Part shown: positions 1 through 7,657 of the stretch, one piece after another
Layout of the letters: each line of letters starts with the position of its first letter
How positions within the stretch are numbered: position 1 is the stretch's first letter
DNA from: an uncultured Methylococcaceae bacterium
GTDB lineage: Bacteria > Pseudomonadota > Gammaproteobacteria > Methylococcales > Methylococcaceae
Direction of reading: 5' to 3'
DNA: 21,312 nt
Assembly: GCA_903910005.1 (NCBI GenBank)
Contig: CAIVXW010000249.1
Span: forward strand, 1 to 21,312
Notes under the pieces: model-generated
What the model was told of the DNA's origin: nothing
The model's database searches: none
What the model saw: only the letters and a program-made list of their open reading frames with translations
Translations under genes and position numbers: made by a program

Positions 1-1
1 A

Positions 2-77
2 TGGTGGGTGCTGTAGGGATCGAACCTACGACCCTCGCCTTGTAAGGGCGATGCTCTCCCGGCTGAGCTAAGCACCC
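2..77 (-). tRNA. tRNA-Val (anticodon TAC)
   Basis: The reverse strand folds as a complete 76-base cloverleaf: acceptor GGGTGCT pairs with AGCACCC, the T arm carries GTTCGATC, and CCA is encoded at the 3' end (bases 4-2). The anticodon loop CTTACAA gives TAC, which reads the valine codon GTA. It begins only 11 bases after the hupB stop codon with no terminator between, so read-through from hupB is likely. Confidence 0.97.
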
Positions 78-88
78 AATAAAGATTA

Positions 89-379
89 TTAGTTTAACGC
101 ATCCTTGAGTGCTTTACCAGCCCTGAATCCAGGAATTTTTGCGGCCTTGATCGTGATGGTTTCAGTCGGGTTGCGCGGGTTGATGCCCTGACGCTCGGCC
201 CGCTCCCTGACTTCAAAGGTACCAAAACCGATCAGGGATACCTTGTCGCCATTTCGCAGTGCGTTGGTTACCGTAGTCACAAAGGCTTCCAGGGCACGTG
301 CCGTGTCGATTTTGCTGAGATTAGTCGATTCGGCGATCGCATCTATCAATTGGCCCTTGTTTAATTGCCCTTTGCTCAT
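89..379 (-). CDS. hupB: DNA-binding protein HU-beta
   Basis: A 96-residue histone-like protein that bends and compacts DNA as a dimer. The HU/IHF signature is clear: the helical N-terminal half (about residues 8-45), then GFGTFEVRERAERQG and INPRNPTETI, the beta-arm that enters the minor groove with its Pro tip, and the conserved C-terminal AAKIPGFRAGKALKDALN. The N-terminus (MSKGQLNKGQLIDAIAE) repeats GQLNKGQL and is a few residues longer than the usual MNKSQLID start. The start is supported by GAGGGG seven bases upstream. The position directly downstream of lon is the usual one for hupB rather than hupA or ihf. It has its own promoter at 476-505 in the lon-hupB gap. Confidence 0.96.
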   Translation of the reverse strand: MSKGQLNKGQLIDAIAESTNLSKIDTARALEAFVTTVTNALRNGDKVSLIGFGTFEVRERAERQGINPRNPTETITIKAAKIPGFRAGKALKDALN

Positions 380-475
380 CTATTTTCCCCTCAAGGATTG
401 GTATTGGTTTATGTTGATTTCCGGTTGGGCAGCTTTACTCGTGTTCGGTACCCTGACCCGGAAACGATGCTGTCC

Positions 476-505
476 AATTTATCAGTAGCCCAAAACAGGT
501 GTCAA
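476..505 (-). promoter_or_regulatory. sigma70 promoter of hupB
   Basis: On the minus strand a perfect -35 TTGACA (505-500) is followed by an 18-base spacer and the -10 TAAATT (481-476), which is preceded by TG one base upstream, an extended -10. Transcription would start near 469, giving a leader of about 90 bases before the hupB ATG at 379. This lets HU be expressed apart from lon. Confidence 0.7.
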
Positions 506-575
506 GGCAGGATTACATCTATTGATGCCCGAACCTGACCGAATCCGGCAAGGCGGCCTCGCCAACCTGTCAATG

Positions 576-2987
576 TTAGTGCGTAGTGATCGTGCCATTG
601 GTCATTCCGCCCTTGACACCCGGAATGACCGGATCATCACCCTCAATCATGACCGGCTTTAGTTGCGGTGTCGGTAAGGTCTGGAGGGCTAGTTCCAGAA
701 CCTTGTCTATCCATCTGACCGGTACGATCTTGAGATCCTGTTTGATATTTTTGGGAATGTCGGCCAGGTCTTTCTCATTTTCTTCCGGAATCAGAATGGT
801 GGTAATACCACCCCGGTGAGCAGCCAGTAATTTTTCCTTCAGGCCACCAATGGGTAACACCTCCCCTCTCAGAGTTATTTCTCCGGTCATGGCAACATCT
901 GCACGCACCGGAATACGGGTCAGTGCCGAAACCAGGGCCGTACACATGCCTATTCCGGCACTGGGGCCATCCTTGGGTGTTGCACCTTCCGGTACGTGAA
1001 TGTGTACATCCTGTTTCTGGTAAAAATCGGCCTCTATTCCCAGTGATTCGGAGCGGGTTCGGGCGACGGTAATGGCGGTCTGGATGGACTCCTGCATGAC
1101 TTCACCCAGCTTGCCGGTATAGGTTTGCTTACCCGATCCCGGCATGAACACCGCCTCAATAGTCAGTAGTTCACCGCCAACTTCAGTCCACGCCAGCCCG
1201 GTTACCTGCCCGACCTGATCGGTTTCTTCCGCCCGACCATAACGGTGACGCTTGACACCAAGATAATCCTCCAGATTGCGCGGCGTGATATTAATGCGCT
1301 TGGTGCTGGGTTTCAGCAGCAGGTTCTTTACCACTTTTCGGCAAATTTTGGCGAGATCCCTCTCCAGATTGCGGACACCTGCTTCCCGGGTGTAATAGCG
1401 GATGATGTCCTTGACGGCGGCGTCAGTGATGTTAATTTCGCTTTCCTTCAATCCGTTATGCTGAATCTGCTTGGGGATAAGATAGCGGGTGGCTATGTTT
1501 ATTTTCTCGTCCTCGGTATAGCCTGCAATCCGTATTACTTCCATTCGATCAAGCAGTGGAGCCGGAATGTTCATGGTATTGGCAGTCGCCACGAACATGA
1601 CTTCCGACAAATCAAAATCAACCTCCAGGTAGTGGTCGTTGAAGGTATGATTCTGTTCGGGATCCAGTACTTCCAGCAGGGCACTGGCGGGATCCCCCCG
1701 AAAATCCATGGCCATTTTGTCGATTTCATCCAGCATGAACATCGGATTGCGGCTCTCCACCTTGGCCAGGTTTTGCAGTATCTTGCCGGGCATGGAGCCA
1801 ATATAGGTTTTGCGGTGTCCCCGGATTTCGGCCTCATCCCGCATTCCACCCAGGGCCATGCGTACATATTTCCGGTTGGTTGCCTTGGCAATTGATTGCC
1901 CCAGCGAAGTTTTGCCGACGCCCGGCGGTCCTACCAGACAAAGAATCGGCCCCTTAAGCTTTTTGACCCGCAACTGTACGGCTAAATATTCCAGTATTCT
2001 TTCCTTGACTTTCTCCAGGCCGTAGTGTTCGTTCTCCAGTATTTCCTCTGCCTGCTTCAGATCATGACTGATCTTGCTGCGCCGTCGCCAGGGCATACTG
2101 ATCATCCAGTCAATGTAATTCCTGACCACGGTGGCTTCCGCCGACATCGGTGACATTTGCCTCAGTTTGCCGAGTTCAGTTTCAGTTTTGGTTCTGGCTG
2201 CTTCCGGCATACCTGCCTTCTTGATTTTCCGGGCCAGTTCGTCCATTTCACTTGGAGCCTCCTCCGTATCCCCCAGTTCTTTCTGGATGGCTTTTATTTG
2301 CTCATTCAGATAATAATCCCGCTGGTTCTTTTCCATTTGCTGTTTGACACGTCCACGGATCCGCTTCTCGGTTTCGAGCATGTCCACCTCTCCTTCCATG
2401 AAAGACATCAGACGCTCCAGCCTGAGCATGACATTGCTGGTTTCGAGTATTGCCTGTTTATCTTCCAGTCGTATCGTCATGTGGGCCGCGATGGTATCGG
2501 CCAGGCAACTGGGGTCATCAATGCCGCTCAGGGAATTAAGAACCTCCGGCGGAATACGCTTGTTAAGCTTGACGTACTGGTCAAAGGTACTGGTTACGGT
2601 ACGCAGCATGACATCCTGTTCCTGCTCATCAAGTACTGCCTCGGTCGGCATTTTGGTCACGGTAGCCGTATAAATGTTATCGACGACCTTGTATTGCCTG
2701 ATGTGACAGCGCTCGGCTCCTTCAACCAGTACCTTGACGGTACCATCAGGTAACTTGAGCAGTTGCAGTATGTTGGCCAGGGTGCCAACCATATAGAGAT
2801 CCTTGAACTCAGGCTCATCCTGTTCTGGCTCTTTCTGGGCGACCAGCACAACCTGTTTGTTCTCGCGCATGGCACTATCCAGTGCCAGAATGGATTTATC
2901 CCGCCCCACAAAAAGCGGGATGACCATGTGCGGATACACTACTACATCTCGCAGGGGTAATACTGGTACCGTTTTTTCCTGTTTCAT
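576..2987 (-). CDS. lon: ATP-dependent protease Lon
   Basis: An 803-residue hexameric AAA+ serine protease that degrades misfolded and regulatory proteins in the cytoplasm. Domains in order: N-terminal LON substrate-binding domain (about 1-200), a coiled-coil-rich linker with the typical QMEKNQRDYYLNEQIKAIQKEL, AAA+ module with Walker A GPPGVGKT (353-360) and Walker B FMLDE (417-421), and the C-terminal protease domain. The catalytic dyad is Ser676 in PKDGPSAGIG and Lys719 in GGLKEKLLAAHRGG. It is slightly longer than E. coli Lon (784), mainly through a C-terminal tail after residue 775. The start has GGGA eight bases upstream. It lies 80 bases after clpX. I saw no convincing sigma32 promoter in that gap, but cannot exclude one. 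Confidence 0.98.
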   Translation of the reverse strand: MKQEKTVPVLPLRDVVVYPHMVIPLFVGRDKSILALDSAMRENKQVVLVAQKEPEQDEPEFKDLYMVGTLANILQLLKLPDGTVKVLVEGAERCHIRQYKVVDNIYTATVTKMPTEAVLDEQEQDVMLRTVTSTFDQYVKLNKRIPPEVLNSLSGIDDPSCLADTIAAHMTIRLEDKQAILETSNVMLRLERLMSFMEGEVDMLETEKRIRGRVKQQMEKNQRDYYLNEQIKAIQKELGDTEEAPSEMDELARKIKKAGMPEAARTKTETELGKLRQMSPMSAEATVVRNYIDWMISMPWRRRSKISHDLKQAEEILENEHYGLEKVKERILEYLAVQLRVKKLKGPILCLVGPPGVGKTSLGQSIAKATNRKYVRMALGGMRDEAEIRGHRKTYIGSMPGKILQNLAKVESRNPMFMLDEIDKMAMDFRGDPASALLEVLDPEQNHTFNDHYLEVDFDLSEVMFVATANTMNIPAPLLDRMEVIRIAGYTEDEKINIATRYLIPKQIQHNGLKESEINITDAAVKDIIRYYTREAGVRNLERDLAKICRKVVKNLLLKPSTKRINITPRNLEDYLGVKRHRYGRAEETDQVGQVTGLAWTEVGGELLTIEAVFMPGSGKQTYTGKLGEVMQESIQTAITVARTRSESLGIEADFYQKQDVHIHVPEGATPKDGPSAGIGMCTALVSALTRIPVRADVAMTGEITLRGEVLPIGGLKEKLLAAHRGGITTILIPEENEKDLADIPKNIKQDLKIVPVRWIDKVLELALQTLPTPQLKPVMIEGDDPVIPGVKGGMTNGTITTH

Positions 2988-3067
2988 CGCTGTAATCCCG
3001 TCATAGACTTGTTTATGAACCGTGTCGGTAGATTGCCCCGCAGATCGCGCCGGTATCTGTCATCAGG

Positions 3068-4351
3068 CTATTCACCACCGGAGGCATACTGCTTTTCGTC
3101 TCCCCGGTACATCAGGTAGGGAGGAATATCACCCTTGATAACTTTTTCGTCCAGCACAACCTTGCAGATCGTTTCGTCAGAAGGTAAATCATACATGGTG
3201 TCCAGCAAAACATGCTCCATGATGGTTCTTAATCCCCTGGCACCGGTCTTTCTTTCCATGGCCTTTTTGGCAATCTGACGCAAGGCATCCTCACGGACTT
3301 CAAACTCACAATTTTCCATGTCGAACAGACGTTTATACTGCTTGACCAGTGCATTCTTCGGTTCAGTCAGGATGCGGATCAGGGCCGGTTCATCCAGTTC
3401 TTCCAGGGTAGCCACGACCGGGAGACGACCAACAAACTCAGGTATAAGTCCATATTTTACGAGGTCTTCCGCTTCCAGTTGATTGAGTAGTTCACCGACA
3501 TTTTTTCGATCCTCCCTGCTTTTAACTTCAGCCGAAAAGCCGATTCCGCCTTTTTCGGTGCGGGACTGGATCAGTTTATCAAGACCGGCAAAGGCTCCCC
3601 CGCAGATAAACAGCATGTTGGCAGTATTGACCTGATAAAAATCCTGTTGGGGGTGCTTGCGCCCCCCCTGGGGAGGAACCGACGCCACGGTTCCCTCAAT
3701 CAGTTTGAGCAGAGCCTGCTGTACCCCTTCGCCCGATACATCCCGGGTGATGGAGGGATTGTCAGACTTGCGTGATATTTTGTCGATCTCATCAATATAA
3801 ACGATGCCTGATTCAGCTTTCTCGATGTCGTAATCACATTTTTGCAGGATTTTCTGTATGATGTTTTCCACGTCCTCACCGACATAACCTGCCTCGGTCA
3901 GGGTTGTGGCATCGGCCATGGTGAAGGGAACATCCAGTAACCGGGCCAGGGTTTCGGCCAGCAGGGTTTTACCGGAGCCGGTAGGGCCAATCAGCAGAAT
4001 GTTGCTTTTCGCCAGTTCCACGTCATTTTTTCTGGCACTGGATTGGGCCTTGAGCCGTTTATAATGATTGTAGACCGCGACGGAAAGGATTTTCTTGGCC
4101 TTTTCCTGGCCGACGACATATTCGTCCAGAACTGACTTTATCACCCGGGGTTTTGGTAGCCGGTCAGTTTCGGTCGTAATGTCCTCCTGCATTTCCTCCC
4201 GGATGATGTCATTGCATAATTCCACGCATTCATCACATACATACACTGACGGGCCGGATATCAAACGTTTTACTTCCGTCTGGGCCTTACCGCAAAACGA
4301 GCAATAAAGCATTTTTCCACTGCCATCCCGGCCATTTTTTTCATCGACCAT
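3068..4351 (-). CDS. clpX: ClpXP unfoldase subunit ClpX
   Basis: The AAA+ unfoldase that recognises and threads substrates into ClpP. From the start chosen here it has 427 residues. A C4 zinc finger (Cys17, Cys20, Cys39, Cys42) forms the N-terminal adaptor-binding domain. Walker A GPTGSGKT is at 122-129, pore loop GYVG at 155-158, Walker B IVYIDE at 183-188, and the ClpP-docking IGF loop at 270-272. The frame opens earlier at a TTG (4366), but that codon lies within the AGAGG ribosome-binding site seven bases before the ATG at 4351, so the ATG is the likely start. It sits 45 bases after clpP and is probably co-transcribed with it. Confidence 0.97.
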   Translation of the reverse strand: MVDEKNGRDGSGKMLYCSFCGKAQTEVKRLISGPSVYVCDECVELCNDIIREEMQEDITTETDRLPKPRVIKSVLDEYVVGQEKAKKILSVAVYNHYKRLKAQSSARKNDVELAKSNILLIGPTGSGKTLLAETLARLLDVPFTMADATTLTEAGYVGEDVENIIQKILQKCDYDIEKAESGIVYIDEIDKISRKSDNPSITRDVSGEGVQQALLKLIEGTVASVPPQGGRKHPQQDFYQVNTANMLFICGGAFAGLDKLIQSRTEKGGIGFSAEVKSREDRKNVGELLNQLEAEDLVKYGLIPEFVGRLPVVATLEELDEPALIRILTEPKNALVKQYKRLFDMENCEFEVREDALRQIAKKAMERKTGARGLRTIMEHVLLDTMYDLPSDETICKVVLDEKVIKGDIPPYLMYRGDEKQYASGGE

Positions 4352-4396
4352 TCCGGTACCTCTCAATAAAATTCGGATGTCTGCTCGCCCGGAGAA

Positions 4397-5038
4397 TCAG
4401 GTTGCTTCGCCTGAGTCCCTGCGAGTCAGTACTTTGTCTATGAGGCCATACTTGACGGCCTCCTCGCCACTCATGAAATTGTCACGGTCAGTATCTACCT
4501 GAATCCTTTCGATATCCTGCCCGGTGTGATGGGCCAGAATCCGGTTCAGGCGATCCCGTACGGCCAGTATTTCCCGTGCATGTATGTCGATGTCGCTGGC
4601 CTGCCCCTGAAACCCGCCCAGGGGCTGATGAATCATGATGCGGGAGTGGGGCAGACAATAGCGTTTGCCGGGTGCCCCCCCTGCCAGCAGCAGTGCCCCC
4701 ATACTGGCTGCCTGACCGACGCACAGGGTGCTGACATCCGGTTTGATGAACTGCATGGTGTCATAAATGGCCAGACCGGAAGTAACGACGCCTCCGGGCG
4801 AATTGATGTACAGGTGAATATCCTTGTCGGGATTTTCTGACTCCAGAAACAACATCTGGGCGATGATGAGGTTGGCCATGTAGTCCTCAACCTGGCCTAC
4901 CATAAAAATGACCCGCTCCTTGAGAAGCCGGGAATAAATATCGAAGGCACGCTCTCCCCGTGCCGACTGTTCAATAACTACGGGAACCAGTCCGGCGGCC
5001 TTGGTGCGAACCGGTTCAGGCTCTTTACTGAATGACAT
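4397..5038 (-). CDS. clpP: ATP-dependent Clp protease proteolytic subunit ClpP
   Basis: The 213-residue serine peptidase that forms the double heptameric chamber of ClpXP/ClpAP. The catalytic triad is visible: Ser112 in GQAASMGA, His137 in RIMIHQPLGG and Asp186 in DTDRDNFMS. The family motif YINSPGGVV is at about 77-85. The N-terminal LVPVVIEQSARGERAFDIYSRLL matches the usual mature start; the short stretch before it is the self-cleaved propeptide. AAGAGA lies upstream of the ATG at about ten bases. It follows tig by 58 bases and precedes clpX by 45, the usual tig-clpP-clpX arrangement. Confidence 0.98.
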   Translation of the reverse strand: MSFSKEPEPVRTKAAGLVPVVIEQSARGERAFDIYSRLLKERVIFMVGQVEDYMANLIIAQMLFLESENPDKDIHLYINSPGGVVTSGLAIYDTMQFIKPDVSTLCVGQAASMGALLLAGGAPGKRYCLPHSRIMIHQPLGGFQGQASDIDIHAREILAVRDRLNRILAHHTGQDIERIQVDTDRDNFMSGEEAVKYGLIDKVLTRRDSGEAT

Positions 5039-5096
5039 GGTGATGAATCTCTTGCGTTATTCAAGTCTTAATGGCATGGGGGTTGGCAAGGCCAGA

Positions 5097-6398
5097 TCAG
5101 GCGACTGCCGCCGTCGGAGCAGTATCCCTGGGGGTCATGATGACCTCACGTACCCGGGCTTTTCCGAGTATATACCTGACAACCTCCTCCTCATGTGCCA
5201 TGCGCTCGACCGATTGATAGGCTTCCTCGTTGGTTTTATACCAGTGGGCTACTTCCTCTGCATTGCTGTAGGCGGACACTACTTCAGCCAGTTTGGCTTC
5301 TACCTGCTCATCGCGTAACTGAATGTCGTAAATATCGACGGCCTGTCCCAGTATCAGTGCCAATTGAACCCGTCTTGCCATGAGAGGCCTGTACACTGTC
5401 CGCAGGCGGGTTTCGTCAAATGCCGTGTTGTCCTGTTCGGCTTTTTTGCGGAGTGCTTCGAGTGTACTGTCCAGTTCTTCGACGACCAGTCCCTCGGGTA
5501 GGGTAATGGGATTGGCTGCACAGACCGCATCCATGACGGAGGTTTTGGTTTTGTCATCGGTGATTGCCTTCATTTCCCGTTCCAGTTCCTTTCTGAACAG
5601 TTTCCGCAGGGATTCCAGTTCACCGTCTTCCGCGCCCACGCTTTTTATCCACTCGGCATTGGCCTCAGGTACATGCCGACTCTCTACCCGAATCACATCC
5701 ACCCTGAAACTGATAACTTTGTCGGCCATGTTGGCCTTGGGATAGTCCTCGGGAAACCTGACGTCGAATTCGACATGCGAATTACCCGATTGTCCCGTCA
5801 GATGTTCATCAAATCCGGGTATTTTCTCAGCCCCTCCCAATACTACCGGATAGTTCTCAACCCGTCCCTCGGTGACGGATTCCTCACCCACCCGGCCTTC
5901 AAAATTTACGATCACGCGGTCACCCGGTCGGGCCGGCCGCTCCTCACGAATCCAGGTCTCCTGGGTTTGCCGCAGTCGTTCCACGGCTTCATCCACGTCC
6001 TGGTCACTGACCTCGGGCAGGTAGCGGGTCACGTCCATGGATTCAAACGGCATCAACACAAACTGCGGCAATATTTCAAAACTTGCCTCATACCTCATGC
6101 CATCATCGACACTCAACGACTGGACGTCCATCCGGGTTACGGGCCGTATTCCATTCTGCTCAAGAGCCTGCTCCAGACTGGACTGAAACAGTTCGCTGAG
6201 GATGTCTTCGCGCACCTTCAGGCCGAATTGCCGTTTGATGATCTGCAGAGGCACTTTCCCCGGACGGAATCCGTCCATCCTGATTTCGCGAGCGATCTCG
6301 TTCAGGCGGGGGGTTATGAGCTCCTGAACGCGCTGCTCAGGAATTTCGACAATCAGTTTGCGTCCTAATTCAGATGTCGTTTCTACAGACACTTGCAT
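5097..6398 (-). CDS. tig: Trigger factor, ribosome-associated chaperone
   Basis: A 433-residue ATP-independent chaperone that docks at the ribosomal exit tunnel and shields nascent chains; E. coli has 432 residues. The N-terminal ribosome-binding domain carries GFRPGKVP at 43-50, the conserved loop that contacts ribosomal protein L23. An FKBP-type peptidyl-prolyl isomerase domain follows (about 150-245, with RPGDRVIVNFEGRV and FPEDYPKANMADK), then the helical C-terminal arms. GAGG lies about ten bases before the ATG. It is 143 bases downstream of tRNA-Leu on the same strand and starts the protein part of the block. No clear promoter of its own was found, so it may use the tRNA-Leu promoter. 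Confidence 0.97.
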   Translation of the reverse strand: MQVSVETTSELGRKLIVEIPEQRVQELITPRLNEIAREIRMDGFRPGKVPLQIIKRQFGLKVREDILSELFQSSLEQALEQNGIRPVTRMDVQSLSVDDGMRYEASFEILPQFVLMPFESMDVTRYLPEVSDQDVDEAVERLRQTQETWIREERPARPGDRVIVNFEGRVGEESVTEGRVENYPVVLGGAEKIPGFDEHLTGQSGNSHVEFDVRFPEDYPKANMADKVISFRVDVIRVESRHVPEANAEWIKSVGAEDGELESLRKLFRKELEREMKAITDDKTKTSVMDAVCAANPITLPEGLVVEELDSTLEALRKKAEQDNTAFDETRLRTVYRPLMARRVQLALILGQAVDIYDIQLRDEQVEAKLAEVVSAYSNAEEVAHWYKTNEEAYQSVERMAHEEEVVRYILGKARVREVIMTPRDTAPTAAVA

Positions 6399-6541
6399 GT
6401 AAGGCTTACCTCAAAGGGTGGGATTCAAATACGGGATGTGCCGCGTCTGGATGGTCGGGTGGGATCATGCCAGGGGCGGGATGGTTCGATACTGACGATC
6501 CGGCCGTTCATACAAAATGGCGGGGTTGGCAGAGTCGGGAT

Positions 6542-6626
6542 TGGTGCGAATGGAGAGACTCGAACTCTCAAGGGTTGCCCCACTGGAACCTAAATCCAGC
6601 GCGTCTACCAGTTTCGCCACATTCGC
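6542..6626 (-). tRNA. tRNA-Leu (anticodon TAG)
   Basis: An 85-base class II tRNA with a long variable arm on the reverse strand. Acceptor GCGAATG pairs with CATTCGC, CCA is encoded at 6544-6542, and the T arm reads GTTCGAGTC. Anticodon stem GGATTTAGGTTCC has the loop TTTAGGT with anticodon TAG, which reads CTA. A tRNA-Leu directly upstream of tig occurs in other gammaproteobacteria. Confidence 0.96.
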
Positions 6627-6703
6627 TTGTGTGCTGTCATGTTGGGTGTGTCGGGCCGCAGGACTCCGCGAAGTGCCGGAATTTTCAGCCGGTTCCACCG
6701 CGC

Positions 6704-6725
6704 TTTCTGGCGACACGGCCAGAAA
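6704..6725. other. Perfect 8-bp inverted repeat upstream of tRNA-Leu
   Basis: TTTCTGGC and GCCAGAAA flank a six-base loop (GACACG). It lies between the candidate promoter at 6766-6771 and the tRNA, so it would be in the tRNA-Leu precursor leader. A T run is present on the minus strand but on the 5' side of the stem, so it is not an intrinsic terminator for that direction. It might be a protein-binding palindrome or an RNA hairpin. Confidence 0.5.
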
Positions 6726-6765
6726 AAACAGCGACAACCCCCAACGGCTTGCAAACCAAAGCGGT

Positions 6766-6795
6766 ATTATAGGGGCAAGTTTGATTTTTTCACTA
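6766..6795 (-). promoter_or_regulatory. Candidate promoter for tRNA-Leu (and tig)
   Basis: The minus strand has a perfect TATAAT (6771-6766) followed by a GC-rich ACCGC discriminator, a combination typical of stable-RNA promoters. The -35 is poor: TAGTGA or AGTGAA at 17-18 bases. The predicted start is about 130 bases before the mature tRNA, longer than usual. The gap 6627-6833 otherwise holds only the inverted repeat at 6704-6725. Confidence 0.45.
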
Positions 6796-6833
6796 GCCTA
6801 CACAAAAATGTGACAACGTAACGGTGATATTCC

Positions 6834-7502
6834 ATGCCTGCACACGCATCGCCCGTCCCGTCAGATACTGACCGGGAAGGTGTCATCAAATACCGGATGG
6901 ATCACCGTCCCTGCCCCCTTCCCCCTGACATCGCCATCGACGAACTGGCGGCATGGCGTGACATCCTGTTCCTGCTGGGACTGACCGGTGCCGACCCGAA
7001 CCGCTATGACGGACTGGCCTACGGCAACGTCAGCCTGCGCTTGCCGGGTTCCAATCGCTTTGTGGTCAGTGGAACCCAAACCGGAGGGCTGCCGACACTT
7101 GATCGCCAGCACTTTTGCATCGTGGAATCATTTGACCTGGCGGCCAATCACCTGTCAGCATCCGGCCCAGTGCCTCCCTCCTCTGAGGCACTCACCCATG
7201 CGGCAGTCTATCAGGAGCGACCCGAGGTCGATTGTGTCCTCCATGTTCATTCGCCTTCCATCTGGCTCAATGCCCACCGGCTCGGCATACCGGCAACCGC
7301 CGCTGGAGCACGCTATGGCTCTCCCGAAATGGTGGCCGAAGTCACCCGTCTCCTGCGTACCCCTGATACCAACCTCATGGCCATGGCCGGACATGAAGAC
7401 GGCCTGATCGCCCTGGGTCTGGCTCCACGCGAGACCGCTCTGATCCTTGTTGGGGCACTGGCCCGTGTTTTTGCCCTCAAATCCGCCGACGCACCACAAT
7501 AG
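6834..7502 (+). CDS. Class II aldolase/adducin family protein
   Basis: A 222-residue protein of the class II aldolase fold (FucA/AraD type), a zinc-dependent family of sugar-phosphate aldolases, epimerases and dehydratases. Visible motifs: phosphate-loop-like YGNVSLRLPG (63-72) and SGTQTG (79-84), acidic Glu118 in PPSSEALTH, zinc ligands His137 and His139 in HVHS, and a third His187 in MAGHEDG. Substrate cannot be told; the best-known small members act on fuculose-, ribulose- or methylthioribulose-phosphates. The ribosome-binding site at the first ATG is weak; an ATG at 6897 (residue 22, MDHRPCPLP) would still keep the whole domain and may be the true start. Nothing in the neighbours (amt follows 155 bases later) indicates a pathway. 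Confidence 0.85.
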   Translation: MPAHASPVPSDTDREGVIKYRMDHRPCPLPPDIAIDELAAWRDILFLLGLTGADPNRYDGLAYGNVSLRLPGSNRFVVSGTQTGGLPTLDRQHFCIVESFDLAANHLSASGPVPPSSEALTHAAVYQERPEVDCVLHVHSPSIWLNAHRLGIPATAAGARYGSPEMVAEVTRLLRTPDTNLMAMAGHEDGLIALGLAPRETALILVGALARVFALKSADAPQ

Positions 7503-7605
7503 ATCATCGCTACCCGGCAGTTCGCACCATAAAAGGTAAATTTCCCGACCCTGTTTGGCGGATTGTTCTCCATTTGCCGTGGATTGCCCCAACATGACTC
7601 ACTTA

Positions 7606-7620
7606 TGGCCTGATTATTGC
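7606..7620 (+). promoter_or_regulatory. sigma54-type (-24/-12) promoter of amt
   Basis: TGGCCTGATTATTGC carries the invariant GG (7607-7608) and GC (7619-7620) separated by exactly ten bases and agrees well with TGGCAC-N5-TTGC. The start would fall near 7631, about 27 bases before the amt GTG. Ammonium channel genes are classically driven by sigma54 and NtrC. Two GCACCA half-sites (7491-7496 and 7524-7529, 33 bases apart in direct orientation) resemble NtrC half-sites, but neither forms the full dyad. Confidence 0.65.
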
Positions 7621-7657
7621 CATTTTGGGCCTCATATTGATAACTAGAGGTTCGGTT

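Noticed and set aside
547..563. Hairpin GGCAAGG/CCTCGCC after lon as a terminator
   Set aside because: On the minus strand the 7-bp stem (one G-U) is not followed by a U run, so it does not meet the criteria for an intrinsic terminator.
1245..1895. Long plus-strand open frame within lon
   Set aside because: It lies wholly opposite the conserved AAA+ domain of lon and shows no recognisable motif; an antisense shadow.
4352..4366. Earlier TTG start of clpX
   Set aside because: The codons overlap the AGAGG ribosome-binding site that serves the ATG at 4351.
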